Assembly (NCBI GenBank): GCA_963809765.1
Contig: CAWEKT010000003.1
Location: forward strand, 62,001 to 126,000
Direction of reading: 5' to 3'
DNA from: JACVRM01 sp963809765
Lineage (GTDB): Bacteria > Actinomycetota > Thermoleophilia > Gaiellales > Gaiellaceae
DNA length: 64,000 bases
In this document: positions 1 through 8,781 of the stretch, in pieces
Numbering within the stretch: the stretch's first letter is position 1
Layout of the letters: the number at the start of each line of letters is the position of its first letter
Program-made: the position numbers and the translations under genes
The notes under the pieces: generated by a model
Database searches by the model: none
What the model saw: the letters and a program-made list of their open reading frames with translations, nothing else
Told to the model about the DNA's origin: nothing

Positions 1-1096
1 TCGCGGAGACACGCGTCACCGCGAGCGCGGCGCGCGGACCGACGACCACGGCGTTGCGGCCGGGCTCGGTTCGCAGCGCGTACAGCGGCTCCGCGGCAGC
101 GACGCCCAGACCGCGGCGCTGACCCGGCGTGTAGCGCCAGTAGCCGGCGTGCCGTCCGAGCTCCCTGCCGGACTCGTCGAGAATCGGCCCCTCGGCGGCG
201 TCCAGCCCGTGCCTGGCGAGGAACTCGCGGTAGTCGCCCCCGGCGAGGAAGCACGCCTCCTGGCTGTCGGGCCGGTCGGCGACGGCCAGACCCGCGCCGC
301 GCGCCTCCACCCTCGTCTCGGTCTTCAGGCTCTCGCCGAGCGGGAAGAGCAGCCGCTCGAGCAGCGCAGGCGGCAGCGTTCCGAGCATGTAGGACTGGTC
401 CTTGTCCGCGTCCGCCGCCTCGGCCACCAGCAGCCGTCCCTCGCGCCGGACGAGCCGCGCGTAGTGGCCGGTCGCAAGGCGGCCGGCCCCCGCCCGCTTG
501 GCGAAGCGCAGCAGCTCGGCGAAGCGGAAGCTGCCGTTGCAGCGCGTGCACGGGTTCGGCGTCTCGCCGCGCTCGTAGGCGCGCACGAAGGGCTCGACGA
601 TCGCGTCGCGGAACTCCTCGCGAGCGTCGAGCGTCACGTGCGGCAGGCCGAGGGCGTGACAGGTCTCGCGTGCCGCGACGACGGCCGCGGGCGAGCAGCA
701 GGCACGGCTCGTGTCCGGCCCGGCGGGGTCGAGCCACAGGCGCAGCGTGACGCCGACCGCCTTCGGCCCAGCCCGCAAGAGGGCGACGGCGCTGTCGACG
801 CCGCCGCTCATCGCGACCGCGACGCGATCCGGGTCCGGCCGCGCCCGGAAGACCGGCCCGATCGCGGAGGCAAGTGCGTCGACTGCGAGCGGCTCGCCGC
901 CGACGGCGGCAGCCTCGAGCAGGGTCAGCCCGTCGAGCGACCGCTCCAGCCCGGGGGCGTCGGCGCTGACGATCCGGTCGTCGTCGACGGTGAGGCGGAC
1001 GAGCGCCCACTCACCGCCGCGGGACGCATCACCGACGACCTCGATCACGCGGTCACGGTAGCGCGGCAGGTGGAAGTAGGCGTGGCGCCGCCACAT
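1..1096 (-). CDS. mnmA: tRNA-specific 2-thiouridylase MnmA, C-terminus beyond window
   Basis: MnmA thiolates U34 of tRNA Lys/Glu/Gln in the cytoplasm, using ATP and a sulfur relay. The PP-loop SGGVDSAVALL lies about 90 residues in. It is followed by the PNPCTRCN motif with one catalytic Cys and by ATGHYARL, then the DKDQSYML and central-domain sequences. The 3' end is cut by the window edge. I chose the ATG at 1096. The roughly 85 residues before the PP-loop are an unusual N-terminal extension. It vaguely resembles a NifU/IscU fold (YRDRV, VRLTVDDDRI, GLTLLEA) but lacks the cluster cysteines; this is inference. No clear ribosome site. Repeat copy 1 lies directly upstream. Confidence 0.93.
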   Translation of the reverse strand, partial: MWRRHAYFHLPRYRDRVIEVVGDASRGGEWALVRLTVDDDRIVSADAPGLERSLDGLTLLEAAAVGGEPLAVDALASAIGPVFRARPDPDRVAVAMSGGVDSAVALLRAGPKAVGVTLRLWLDPAGPDTSRACCSPAAVVAARETCHALGLPHVTLDAREEFRDAIVEPFVRAYERGETPNPCTRCNGSFRFAELLRFAKRAGAGRLATGHYARLVRREGRLLVAEAADADKDQSYMLGTLPPALLERLLFPLGESLKTETRVEARGAGLAVADRPDSQEACFLAGGDYREFLARHGLDAAEGPILDESGRELGRHAGYWRYTPGQRRGLGVAAAEPLYALRTEPGRNAVVVGPRAALAVTRVSA

Positions 1097-1110
1097 GGCG
1101 AACTGCTCGG

Positions 1111-1420
1111 GTCAGTCACCGGTGGCGACGGCAAGCCGCCGCCACCGGTGACAGACCCGTCTTCTCTCCCTCGCCGCCTCCCCGATGTCGCGACGAAGTC
1201 GCGACGAGCAATCGACAGACCAAGTCGCGCAGTACCGGCGAAGCCGAGCTTGCTCGGCGAGAGCCACACCGCGCGAAGCCGCGTCTGACCAGACGGCCCA
1301 GGCGCCCCGCCTCCTGAGTGGAATAGGGGGAGCTCGAGGGGGGACGTAGCTCCCCCTTCGAAGAGAGCGAGCCCTGCCGCCGTCAATCGTTCCGAGCACC
1401 GAGGCCGGCGGCACGGCGAG
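1111..1420 (+). repeat. Intergenic structured repeat, copy 1
   Basis: Most complete copy of a five-member family. Hairpins in order: GTCACCGGTGGC (1115-1126) with GCCACCGGTGAC (1141-1152); GTCGCGAC-GAA-GTCGCGAC (1187-1205); GCCGAGC-TT-GCTCGGC (1243-1258); conserved core with CACACCGCG and CTGACCAG (about 1264-1295); GGGGGAGCT (1326-1334) with AGCTCCCCC (1348-1356); linker TTCGAAGAGAGCGAGCC; terminal arms TGCCGCCG (1375-1382) and CGGCGGCA (1406-1413). No credible ORF. Other copies are near 4.7, 24.5, 40.1 and 57.1 kb. Confidence 0.85.
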
Positions 1421-1717
1421 CGGTCTCCGCTCGCGACCACAAACAGACTCCAGCTCGCCGTGGCCCTGCGCCCCTGAGAACCTGGACTAGCCAGGTGGGT
1501 GCCCTGCCGGCCTCGCGACCGGACGCAGGCTCCCTTCTCCTTGGTGTTGGTTCCAATCGGAACGCAGCGCCACGAACGAGCTCGAGTGCCCTCAGCGTAG
1601 CGCCTTCGCGGATCAATGCCGAGAATGCCGTGATGCCGATCACCGCCCCACCGCGAGCCGCTCGCACACGGAGACCTCACACTCCGGCCGCCGGCGGCCG
1701 GCGACCTGGACGCCCTC
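1421..1717. other. Intergenic stretch before the GNAT gene, two small palindromes
   Basis: No gene is visible up to the broken 5' end of the following acetyltransferase. Two perfect dyads are present: ACCTGG-ACTAG-CCAGGT at 1480-1496 and GTTCC-AATC-GGAAC near 1549-1562. They could be operators or weak hairpins; no regulator can be assigned. From about 1634 the reading frame of the GNAT protein is open, but no start codon is visible in it. Confidence 0.4.
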
Positions 1718-2182
1718 GTGCGCGCGTGCGGGGACCCGCAGCTGGCGCTCTGGGTCTGGCCGCCGCCGGAGGACCCCGAGGAGGCCGGGCGGCGCCTGCT
1801 CGACGATCTGATCGGCGGCTGGGAAGACCGCACCGCGACCCTCGTGGCGCTCGACCCCGACGGTGAGCTGGTCGGCATCGTCTCGCTGATGGTCGAGCAC
1901 GATCCGGCAGTCGCAGAGGTGGCGATCTGGGTCGCACCGGAGGCACGTCGCCATGGATTCGGCACCACGCTCACGCGCCTCGTCGCGGACTGGGCCCACC
2001 GCGAGCTCGGCATCGCCCGCCTCTGGATCGAGATCGATCGCGGGAACACGGCCTCGCACCGGATCGCGCAACGGCTCGGGTTCGTCCGCGAGGGCGTGCT
2101 GCGCTCGCACTGCTTCGACCGCGCCACCGGCGGCCGCCGCGACTGCGTCGTGTACTCGCTGCTGCCCGAAGACCTGGGCTAG
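1718..2182 (+). CDS. GNAT-family N-acetyltransferase (RimJ/RimL-like), 5' end broken
   Basis: Transfers an acetyl group from acetyl-CoA; substrate unknown. The acetyl-CoA loop ARRHGFGT is near residue 76, followed by NTASHRIAQRLGFVREGVLR, which is typical of RimJ/RimL relatives. The listed start is an in-frame GTG, but the same frame encodes family-like sequence (GDLTLRPPAAGDLDALV) further upstream to about 1634 without any ATG/GTG/TTG. An ATG at 1633 is one frame off, so a single-base error near 1650 probably hides the true start. Its stop overlaps the stop of the convergent gene at 2179. Confidence 0.8.
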   Translation: MRACGDPQLALWVWPPPEDPEEAGRRLLDDLIGGWEDRTATLVALDPDGELVGIVSLMVEHDPAVAEVAIWVAPEARRHGFGTTLTRLVADWAHRELGIARLWIEIDRGNTASHRIAQRLGFVREGVLRSHCFDRATGGRRDCVVYSLLPEDLG

Positions 2183-2607
2183 CCGGGGCTCGCAGCGAAG
2201 CGCCAGCGGATGAACTCGGTGCTCTGCAGGCCGAGCATCCGCGCGAGCGCCGTGCTGACCGCGAACTGCGTTCCCGAGGGCGTGCGCCTGGAGACGACCT
2301 GCGTGAGCACGACGCGGTCGCCGTAGGCGACGTACAGCTTGGTGCCACAGCCCAGGACGGCGTGCGCGATGCCGGCCGTCCGGCGGCGAACCACGAAGCC
2401 GCAGTTCGTCCGCGTTCCGCGCTCCTCCTGCAGCTTCGGCGCCGTGAGCGCCTCGTACCAGCCGCCGCCGGGCTTGGGCACTGCCTCCGGCAGCGCGGCG
2501 CGGGCAGGCTCCGGCTCGCGCTGCTCGACGATCGCGAGCGCGGCCACCGAGCCGAGCAGGGCGATGGCGCCGAGGGCGAGCCAGCGCTGGACGACGACGA
2601 GTGCCAC
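2179..2607 (-). CDS. Membrane-anchored RlpA-like double-psi beta-barrel protein
   Basis: About 142 residues. One N-terminal membrane segment (WLALGAIALLGSVAALAIV) is followed by an extracytoplasmic domain. That domain carries GIAHAVLGCGTKLYV and a downstream DRVVLTQVV strand, the pattern of RlpA-like double-psi beta-barrels (GIAHRxLPCGTK). RlpA relatives act on or bind cell-wall glycan; the exact role here is inferred. Start is a GTG 2 nt after the stop of the upstream gene, so they are probably co-transcribed. The longer frame reading into the upstream gene is a shadow. Confidence 0.7.
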   Translation of the reverse strand: MALVVVQRWLALGAIALLGSVAALAIVEQREPEPARAALPEAVPKPGGGWYEALTAPKLQEERGTRTNCGFVVRRRTAGIAHAVLGCGTKLYVAYGDRVVLTQVVSRRTPSGTQFAVSTALARMLGLQSTEFIRWRFAASPG

Positions 2608-2609
2608 GG

Positions 2610-3626
2610 CTAGGCGCCGCTGGGCGCGAGCAGCGCGGCGAACGACTCGCGCACGAGCTCGTCGAACTCGGGCGGCAGCATCCCGTCCGGCGACGCGTAC
2701 TCCCGCAGGTGGACGAGGAGCGCGGCCCACTCCTCGTCCTGGAACGCATCCTCGCCGCTGCGCTCACGGGCGCGCCGCTCCAGGTCCCAGAGGTTCCACT
2801 CGCGGCCGCCGCGGGCGGGCAGCTCGACGAGCAGCCGGCGCTCCGGTTCCGGCACTGGCGCGGGTTCCGGCACTGCCGCGGGCTCCGGCTCTGGCTCGGT
2901 GGCCACCGCGACAGCGGCGACCTCGAGGGCCGCCGGCGTGGGCTCGGCCACGACCGGCTCGCGCTCCAGCTCGACCCGCTCTGGCTCTTGCTGGGGTTCC
3001 GGCTCTGGCTCCGGCTCTGGCTCCGGCTCAACGCGCTCCGGCACGATCGCGACAGGCTCGCGCTCCGCCTCGATCTCGACCGGCTCGATCACGACCGGCT
3101 CCGGCTCGGGCTCGACGCGCTCGGGCTCGATCGCGGCCGGCGTCGGCTCCGGCTCCGCTCTCTGAGTCGGGAACGCCGGGTCCTCGATCTCCGGCTCGGG
3201 CACCCGCCAGGTACCGCCGACCCGCTCCCGCGCGGTCGGCCAGCCGGTGAAGGCTTCCTCCGCGACGGGCTCCCCCTCGGGCTCCTCGGCGGCCTCGAGC
3301 TCCTCGTCGTCCTCCGGCTCCTCCACTACGGGCGGGCGCCAGACCGGCGGTGCCTGAGCGACATCCACCGCCACCGCCTCCTCGGTCGGGCCACCTTCGT
3401 GCAGCGGTAGCCCGTCGTCGGCCAGGTCGGGGTCGTCGCGCCGGGCCGGGAAGGCGCTCTGGAGCACCGCCCGCTCGAGCGCGGCGAGGCCGATCAGGGC
3501 GGCGACGACGATTGCCGAGAAGACGAGCAGGTCGACTCCGGCGACGGCGAGCGCAACGCCGACGACGACGAGTACGCCCGCCTCGAGCAGGAACCGCAGC
3601 GGTGCCGAGCGCATCGTGGCCGTCAC
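2610..3626 (-). CDS. Membrane protein with long acidic Glu-Pro repeat region
   Basis: 338 residues, family not recognised. Residues 8-50 form two membrane helices (LLEAGVLVVVGVALAVAG and VFSAIVVAALIGLAAL). The middle, about residues 70-260, is a charged EPEPEP-type low-complexity tract with repeats such as ERVEPEPEP. The last 60 residues form a compact domain (WNLWDLERRARE, EEWAALLVHLREYA). The architecture suggests a membrane-anchored cytoplasmic or wall-spanning rod. It lies between two other envelope-like genes in the same orientation. Confidence 0.65.
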   Translation of the reverse strand: MTATMRSAPLRFLLEAGVLVVVGVALAVAGVDLLVFSAIVVAALIGLAALERAVLQSAFPARRDDPDLADDGLPLHEGGPTEEAVAVDVAQAPPVWRPPVVEEPEDDEELEAAEEPEGEPVAEEAFTGWPTARERVGGTWRVPEPEIEDPAFPTQRAEPEPTPAAIEPERVEPEPEPVVIEPVEIEAEREPVAIVPERVEPEPEPEPEPEPQQEPERVELEREPVVAEPTPAALEVAAVAVATEPEPEPAAVPEPAPVPEPERRLLVELPARGGREWNLWDLERRARERSGEDAFQDEEWAALLVHLREYASPDGMLPPEFDELVRESFAALLAPSGA

Positions 3627-3739
3627 CGCTCTCGTCGGAGCGTCCTGCCGACTTCGGTGCGCTCAGGCGCTGACGGAACGGGCGGGGCCGCGCCGCGCGC
3701 GACGACAATTGCGGCTGACGAGATCATGGGTGGCGCAGA

Positions 3740-4672
3740 CTATGCCCCGCCGGCGCGCTGCTCGGGCGGAGCGAAGACATGCTCGTCGGTATCTGCGTCC
3801 TCGGTCGTGTCCCGCGGGATCAGGCGCACGTGCCTCGGCATGGGTCGCTCGGGCGGCGCCTCCTCCGCCTCGCTCCGCCGGCGGAACCAGCGCCGGCGGC
3901 CTCCGGACTCCCCGGTTGGCTGACGCTCGGCGGGACCCTCTCCGCCGCCGGCACGCGCAGGCTCGGCTGAGACGGCCGGTGTCGTCTCCGTGTCCTCTCC
4001 GGGGTCGGGCGTGCGTTCCTCGGCGTCGGCGCGGGCCGCGGCTTGCTCCGGCTCCGCGTGAGCCCCGTCCTCCTCGTCGTCCCCGGTCGCGTCGGCGTCG
4101 GGCTCCTCGGCGTCGCGTTCGACCTCGGCGACGACGGCCTCGGGGAGCGTCTCCGGGGTCGCATCCTCCTCCTGCTGCTCGTCGCTCTCGGCCTCGGCAA
4201 CGGCTGCGTCCGCCGGCGCCGGCTCGTCGTCGGCAGCCTCGTGCGGCTCCTCGGTGCGCTGGCTTCGCGGCGACGACGTGCGCCGGCTTATCCGTGCGTC
4301 CAGCTCCGTCCGCTGCGGGAATCTCCTCGTCGGGGCGAAGCGCGGGCTTGTCGTCGCTCGTGCCCTCGACCGCGACGGCCACGTCCTCGGCGCCCTCGCG
4401 TCGGCAGGCGCGGGAACCGGCTGAGCGACGAGATCGGCCAGGCCGAGCGGAGGCTCGGCGCCGGGGGCAGCAGCGACCGGGGCAGCGCGCCGCTCGGAGG
4501 CACGCCGCGCCGCAAGGTTCCACGAGACGAGCTCGACGAGCGCGGTGAGCCCCCAGCCAAGGGCCATGAGGCCGATGATCTCGCCCGACGACAATCCCGC
4601 CAGGCCCGCGGCAACCGCGAGCATGACGAGGAACAGCGACTCGATGACGAGTCTACGGCCGGGCCCCAGCAT
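3740..4672 (-). CDS. Acidic membrane protein, probably frameshifted internally
   Basis: 310-residue frame, family unknown. Residues 8-55 hold two membrane helices (IESLFLVMLAVAAGLAGL and IIGLMALGWGLTALVELV). Residues 140-240 are very acidic, and a basic RRRWFRRR patch is near 265. From about residue 90 to 135 this frame turns Arg/Ser-rich. Another frame there reads more naturally (EDVAVAVEGTSDDKPALRP), so two compensating frame errors near 4410 and 4270 are likely. A -10-like TAGCCT sits 8 nt before the ATG, suggesting a leaderless transcript. Confidence 0.55.
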   Translation of the reverse strand: MLGPGRRLVIESLFLVMLAVAAGLAGLSSGEIIGLMALGWGLTALVELVSWNLAARRASERRAAPVAAAPGAEPPLGLADLVAQPVPAPADARAPRTWPSRSRARATTSPRFAPTRRFPQRTELDARISRRTSSPRSQRTEEPHEAADDEPAPADAAVAEAESDEQQEEDATPETLPEAVVAEVERDAEEPDADATGDDEEDGAHAEPEQAAARADAEERTPDPGEDTETTPAVSAEPARAGGGEGPAERQPTGESGGRRRWFRRRSEAEEAPPERPMPRHVRLIPRDTTEDADTDEHVFAPPEQRAGGA

Positions 4673-4680
4673 CCCCCGGC

Positions 4681-4686
4681 AGGCTA
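4681..4686 (-). promoter_or_regulatory. -10 element before the 4672 start
   Basis: TAGCCT on the minus strand, 8 nt upstream of the ATG. It fits the TANNNT-plus-6-to-8-nt pattern of leaderless promoters in this window. Confidence 0.4.
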
Positions 4687-4689
4687 GCG

Positions 4690-4930
4690 CTCACGGCGGC
4701 TCGCTTCGCTTCGCGCCTTCACGGGGGAACCCCTGGTTCCCCCGTCGGGCCCCCTCCTTCACGGCGGAGGCGTCACCCCGGCGTTTCAGGAGCCGGCGGC
4801 TGGCGGCGGCGTTCAGGCGCTAAAAGCGTCTGGTCAGGCGCGCGTCCCGCGGTGTGCCTCTCGGGCGGGCAAGCCGCCCTTCGGCGAGAACTGCCTGACG
4901 GCTTAGGCGCAAGCGGGCAAGTGCCCGCTC
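4690..4930 (-). repeat. Intergenic structured repeat, copy 5 (divergent)
   Basis: Most diverged family member, read on the minus strand. Hairpins: GCGGGCA-CT-TGCCCGC (4928-4913); GGGCGG-CTTG-CCCGCC (about 4879-4863); the core CACACCGCGGGACGCG with CTGACCAG; GGGGGAACC with GGTTCCCCC (4743-4723); then GCGAAGCGAAGCGAGCC. Stem sequences differ from copy 1 but pairing is kept, while unpaired landmarks (CACACCGCG, CTGACCAG, GCGAGCC) are shared. It fills the space between two minus-strand genes. Confidence 0.65.
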
Positions 4931-4939
4931 GCTCGTCGG

Positions 4940-5554
4940 CTAGTCCGCCGAGCGAAGCGGCGGTGGGCTGGACGACTGCGTCGGCGCGACGCCTGCGTCC
5001 TCGCGCTCGAACTGCGCCATGAGAGCCTCGACGACGCGGGTGACCGCGGGCTCCCCGAGACCGGCTGCGGCAAGCAGCTGCTCGGCGCCCTGCTGCGCGC
5101 GCGCCATGATCGTCCCCGCCTGGCCGCGCGACCACTCGAGCGTCTGCTCGACCTCGGCGCGGGTGGCGTTCGTGAGCTCGGTCGCCTGGTGGCGGGCCTG
5201 CTCGAGCAGCCGCGCCGCCCGGGCCTCGGCCTCGCGCACTTCCTGGTTCGCCTCCCGGTTCGCGTCCGCGAGCAGCTGGCGGGCCTCGTTGCGGGCCGCG
5301 TTCAGCGTCTCGGCACGGAGCCGCTCGCTCTCCTGGCGGAACCGCTCGACGTCGGCCTCGGACTGCTGCAGCTCCTGCTGGCGCCGGCGGATCTCGGCCT
5401 CCGTGCGCCGCAGCTGCGCGGCAGACGCGCGCTGCGCGTCACGCTCGAGCACGTCGGCGAACTCGGCCGCCTCGCGGATGAGGTGCAGCGCGTCCATGCG
5501 CATGGCATGACCGGTCGGCTCCACGTCGGCCGTGCGCCCGGCGGCCTTGAGCAC
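4940..5554 (-). CDS. DivIVA-like coiled-coil protein, start uncertain
   Basis: The listed frame starts at a GTG and is almost entirely coiled coil (EAEIRRRQQELQQSEADVERF, EARQLLADANREANQEVREAEARAARLLEQA), like DivIVA/Wag31 polar-growth and septum-placement proteins. The frame is open upstream to about 5671 and encodes SLPRLEDLRTVEQGYDTDAVRDAF, which resembles a DivIVA-type N-terminal start. No ATG/GTG/TTG precedes it before an in-frame stop, so the true start has probably been lost to a base error. Function is inferred from composition. Confidence 0.65.
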   Translation of the reverse strand: MLKAAGRTADVEPTGHAMRMDALHLIREAAEFADVLERDAQRASAAQLRRTEAEIRRRQQELQQSEADVERFRQESERLRAETLNAARNEARQLLADANREANQEVREAEARAARLLEQARHQATELTNATRAEVEQTLEWSRGQAGTIMARAQQGAEQLLAAAGLGEPAVTRVVEALMAQFEREDAGVAPTQSSSPPPLRSAD

Positions 5555-5870
5555 GCGCAGCTGCGCCTGCAGCTGGACGACGTGGCGCCGGTAGGAGTCG
5601 AACGCGTCCCGAACGGCGTCGGTGTCGTAGCCCTGCTCGACCGTGCGGAGGTCCTCGAGGCGGGGCAGCGACGTGATCGTCGGGCGTCGTGCGGGCGGGC
5701 TGTTCGCTGGCCAATCTGCTCCTCGTCCGTGCCGGACGGATGCCGGCGGCGGAGTTCAGTATGACGGCACTCGTGGCCGCCGTCACGCCTCGGGCTGCGC
5801 GACGTACTTCGATCCCGAGCTCGTCGAGTTGCTCGTTCTCGGAAGCTGTATCGGCGCGCCGGTCATCAAA

Positions 5871-7560
5871 TCAAGCCCGACCTGGCTCTTCGGGAAACGC
5901 CTGCGTGTCGCGGATCCGCGGCTCGTTGAGCAGCGCCATCAGCAGGCGGTCGATGCCCGAGGCGATGCCGCCGTGCGGCGGCGCGCCCATGGCGAGCGCG
6001 TCGAGCAGGAAGCCGAACTTCTCGCTGCTGCTCCTCGGGGCCGATGCCCGAGGTACTCGAACACCTGCTGCTGCAGCTCGGGCTCGTGGATCCGGAAGGA
6101 GCCGCCGGCGAGCTCGCTGCCGTTGCCGACCAGGTCGTACGCGACTGCCCGCGCCTTGCTCGGGTCGGTGGCGAAGAGGTCGAGCGTGTCGTCGGTCGGC
6201 CGCGTGAACGGGTGGTGCGCCGCGTGCCAGGTGCCGCGTCGCCTCGTCGTACTCGGCGGCCGCCATGTCGACGACCCAGAGGAACTCCCAGCGGCTCTCG
6301 TCGATCAGGTCGAGCTCGCGGCCGAGCTGGTTGCGGAGCAGGCCGAGCACCTTCTCGACGATGCGCTGCTCGTCGGCGACGAAGAGCAGCGTGTGGCCGG
6401 GCTGCCGCGCAGCTGCTCGAGCAGCTCGTCGGAGAGGAACTTGGCGATCGGCGAGGAGACCTCGCCGTCCGCGCGGAAGACGATGTAGGCGAGCCCCTTC
6501 GCGCCCCACGACCTCGCGTGGGTCTCGAGCGTCTGCACCTCGCTCCGCGAGAACTCCCTGGGCACCGCCAGGTAGCGAACGATCGGGGCGTTCGCAAACA
6601 CGCCGAACTCGGAGCCGCGGGTCGCCTCGGTCGCCTCCTGGATCTCCATGCCGAAGCGGAGGTCGGGGCGGTCGATGCCGAAGCGGAGCATCGCCTCGTC
6701 GTAGGGCATGCGCTGGAACGGTGGGTTCAGCTCGACCCCGATGCACTCGCGCCAGATGCGAGTGACGATCCGCTCCATCAGCGCGAACAGGAGCTCGCGG
6801 TCAGGGAAGGCCATCTCGACGTCGAGCTGAGTGAACTCCTGCAAGCGGTCGGCGCGCGGATCCTCGTCGCGGAGGCAGCGAGCGATCTGGTAGTAGCGCT
6901 CGAAACCGGAGATGACGAGCAGCTGCTTGGCGATCTGCGGCGACTGCGGCAGTGCGTAGAACTTGCCGCGCTGCAGACGCGAGGGGACGAGGAAGTCGCG
7001 CGCGCCCTCAGGGGTCGGCTTCCAGAGGAGCGGCGTCTCGATGTCGACGAACCCTTCGGCCTCCAGCTCCTCGCGGATGATCCGGACGAGCTGGGCCCGG
7101 ATGCGGAGGTTGCGCTGCATGTGCTCGCGCCGAGGTCGAGCCAGCGGTAGCGCTGCCGGAGCGTCTCGTCGACGTTCTCCTCGTCGAGCTGGAAGGGCAG
7201 CGGCGGGCTCGTGCTGAGCACGCGCAGCTCGTCCACCTGGAGCTCGACCTCGCCGGTCGGCATCTTCGGGTTGACGGTCTCCGGCGCGCGGCGACTGATC
7301 GTGCCGGTCGCCTGCAGGACGAACTCGTTGCGCACGCCGTGTGCGACCTCGGCCGCCTCCGGCGCGTGCTCCGGGTTGACGACGAGCTGGGTGACGCCCG
7401 TCTCGTCGCGGAGGTCGACGAAGATCAGGCCGCCGTGGTCACGGCGCCTGGCGGCCCAGCCGGCGAGCGTGGCGCGGCTGCCGTCGTGCTCGGCCCGCGG
7501 CTCACCGCAGCGCAGCGTGCGCCACGTCCTGGTCGCCTGCTGCTCGGCCGTCTGCGTCAC
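5871..7560 (-). CDS. aspS: Aspartate-tRNA ligase, read in five frame segments
   Basis: Charges tRNA-Asp (and tRNA-Asn in non-discriminating forms). The segments join into a full-length bacterial AspRS: OB-fold anticodon domain (WAARRRDHGGLIFVDLRD), class II motif region (PQSPQIAKQLL, RYYQIARCLRDEDPRADR, EFTQLD), the bacterial GAD insert, and C-terminal motif 3 GGIASGIDRLLMALL. Frame changes are needed near 7135, 6410, 6235 and 6040. Because the gene is essential and every segment is conserved, sequencing or assembly indels are likelier than a pseudogene. The GTG start overlaps the hisS stop by 4 nt (GTGA). Confidence 0.88.
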
Positions 7561-8781
7561 TGCACCACCCTAGCCACGACCGCCTCGAGCTCGACCCGCT
7601 CCTCGGGCCCTCCGCGCGGCCTGATCCGGGCGCCTTCGTCGCTCGAGGACCACGACCGTCCGCGCCCCGAGTCGCCCCGCCTGCGTGAGCTGGCCCTTGA
7701 GCGAGCGCCCGGCGTAGTCGGTGTCGGCGGAGAGCCCGTGCCGGCGCAGCTCAGCGAGCAGGGCCGCGACCTGCGTGCGGGAGCCACCGTCGACGGCGAG
7801 GAACACGTCGATCGCGGGCTCGGCGTCCGGCGGCTCGCCGACCGACAGCAGCAGCCGCTCGAGGCCGGCGCCGAAGCCGATCCCCGGCGTCGGCGGCCCG
7901 CCGATCGCCTCGATCAGGCCGTCGTAGCGGCCGCCGCCGCAGATCGTGTCCTTCGCGCCGATCGCCGTGTCCCTGAACTCGAAGGTCGTGCGCGTGTAGT
8001 AGTCGAGCCCGCGCACGAGCGTCGGCGTCAGCACGTAGGCGACGCCGACCGTGTCCAGGTGCTCGCGCACGCGCGCGAAGTGCTCCCGGCAGGCGTCGCA
8101 GAGCGACTCGCCGATCGTCGGCGCCCCCTGCAGGAGCGCCTGGGTGCGCTCGCTCTTGACGTCGAAGACGCGCAGCGGCGAGGTCGCCCGCTTGCCGCGC
8201 GCCTCCTCGTCGAGCTCGCCCTCGTGCTCGTCGAGCCAGGCGGACAGCCGCTCGACGTAGGCCGGGCGGCAGTTGGCGTCGCCGATCGAGTTCAGCTGGA
8301 GCTCGACGCCGGTCACGCCGAGGCGGCGCAGCAGCTCGGCGTAGAGCTGCAGGATCTCGGCGTCGAGGGCGGGGTCGTCGGAGCCGATCGCCTCGACCGA
8401 CAGCTGCCAGTGCTCGCGGAAGCGGCCCTTCTGAGGCCGGTCGTAGCGCCACATCGGGCCGATCGTGTAGAGCTTCTGCGGCTGGGGCTCACGGTGCAGG
8501 CCGTGCTGGAGGTACGCCCGGCAGATGGGCGCCGTCGCCTCGGGGCGCAGGGTGAGCGAGCGGCCGCCGCGGTCCTCGAACGTGTAGGTCTCCTTCTGGA
8601 CGACGTCGGAGCCCTCGCCGGAGGAGCGGACGATCAGCTCGGTGTCCTCGAACGCCGGCGTGTCGATCCGCCGGTAGCCGTAGAGCGCGCAGACCGCCTC
8701 CATCTCCCCGCGCACCCACTGCCAGCCGGGCTGCTCGGCCGGGAGGATGTCGTGCGTTCCCCGCGCCGCCTCGAACTTCAC
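7557..8781 (-). CDS. hisS: Histidine-tRNA ligase, frame break near the 3' end
   Basis: Class II synthetase that charges tRNA-His. Seen: RPEATAPICRAYL, motif 2 MWRYDRPQKGRFREHWQ, the histidine loop LVRGLDYYTRTTFEF, GGGRYDGL and motif 3 GFGAGLERLLL. The main frame runs to a stop at 7570 with an Arg-rich tail. One frame over, the natural end SDEGARIRPRGGPEERVELEAVV runs to a stop at 7557, so a single-base error lies near 7640. The GTG start overlaps the upstream hydrolase stop (GTGA) and the corrected end overlaps the aspS start, giving a tight three-gene operon. Confidence 0.93.

Noticed and set aside
1045..2127. 360-codon minus-strand frame over mnmA start, repeat copy 1 and the GNAT gene
   Set aside because: No family pattern; it crosses a structured repeat and a real plus-strand gene.
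2860..3170. Tandem repeat of GGCTCC/GGCTCTGGCTCC units, possible regulatory or CRISPR-like array
   Set aside because: Explained as the codons of the Glu-Pro repeat tract of the 2610-3626 protein; no constant repeat/spacer structure.
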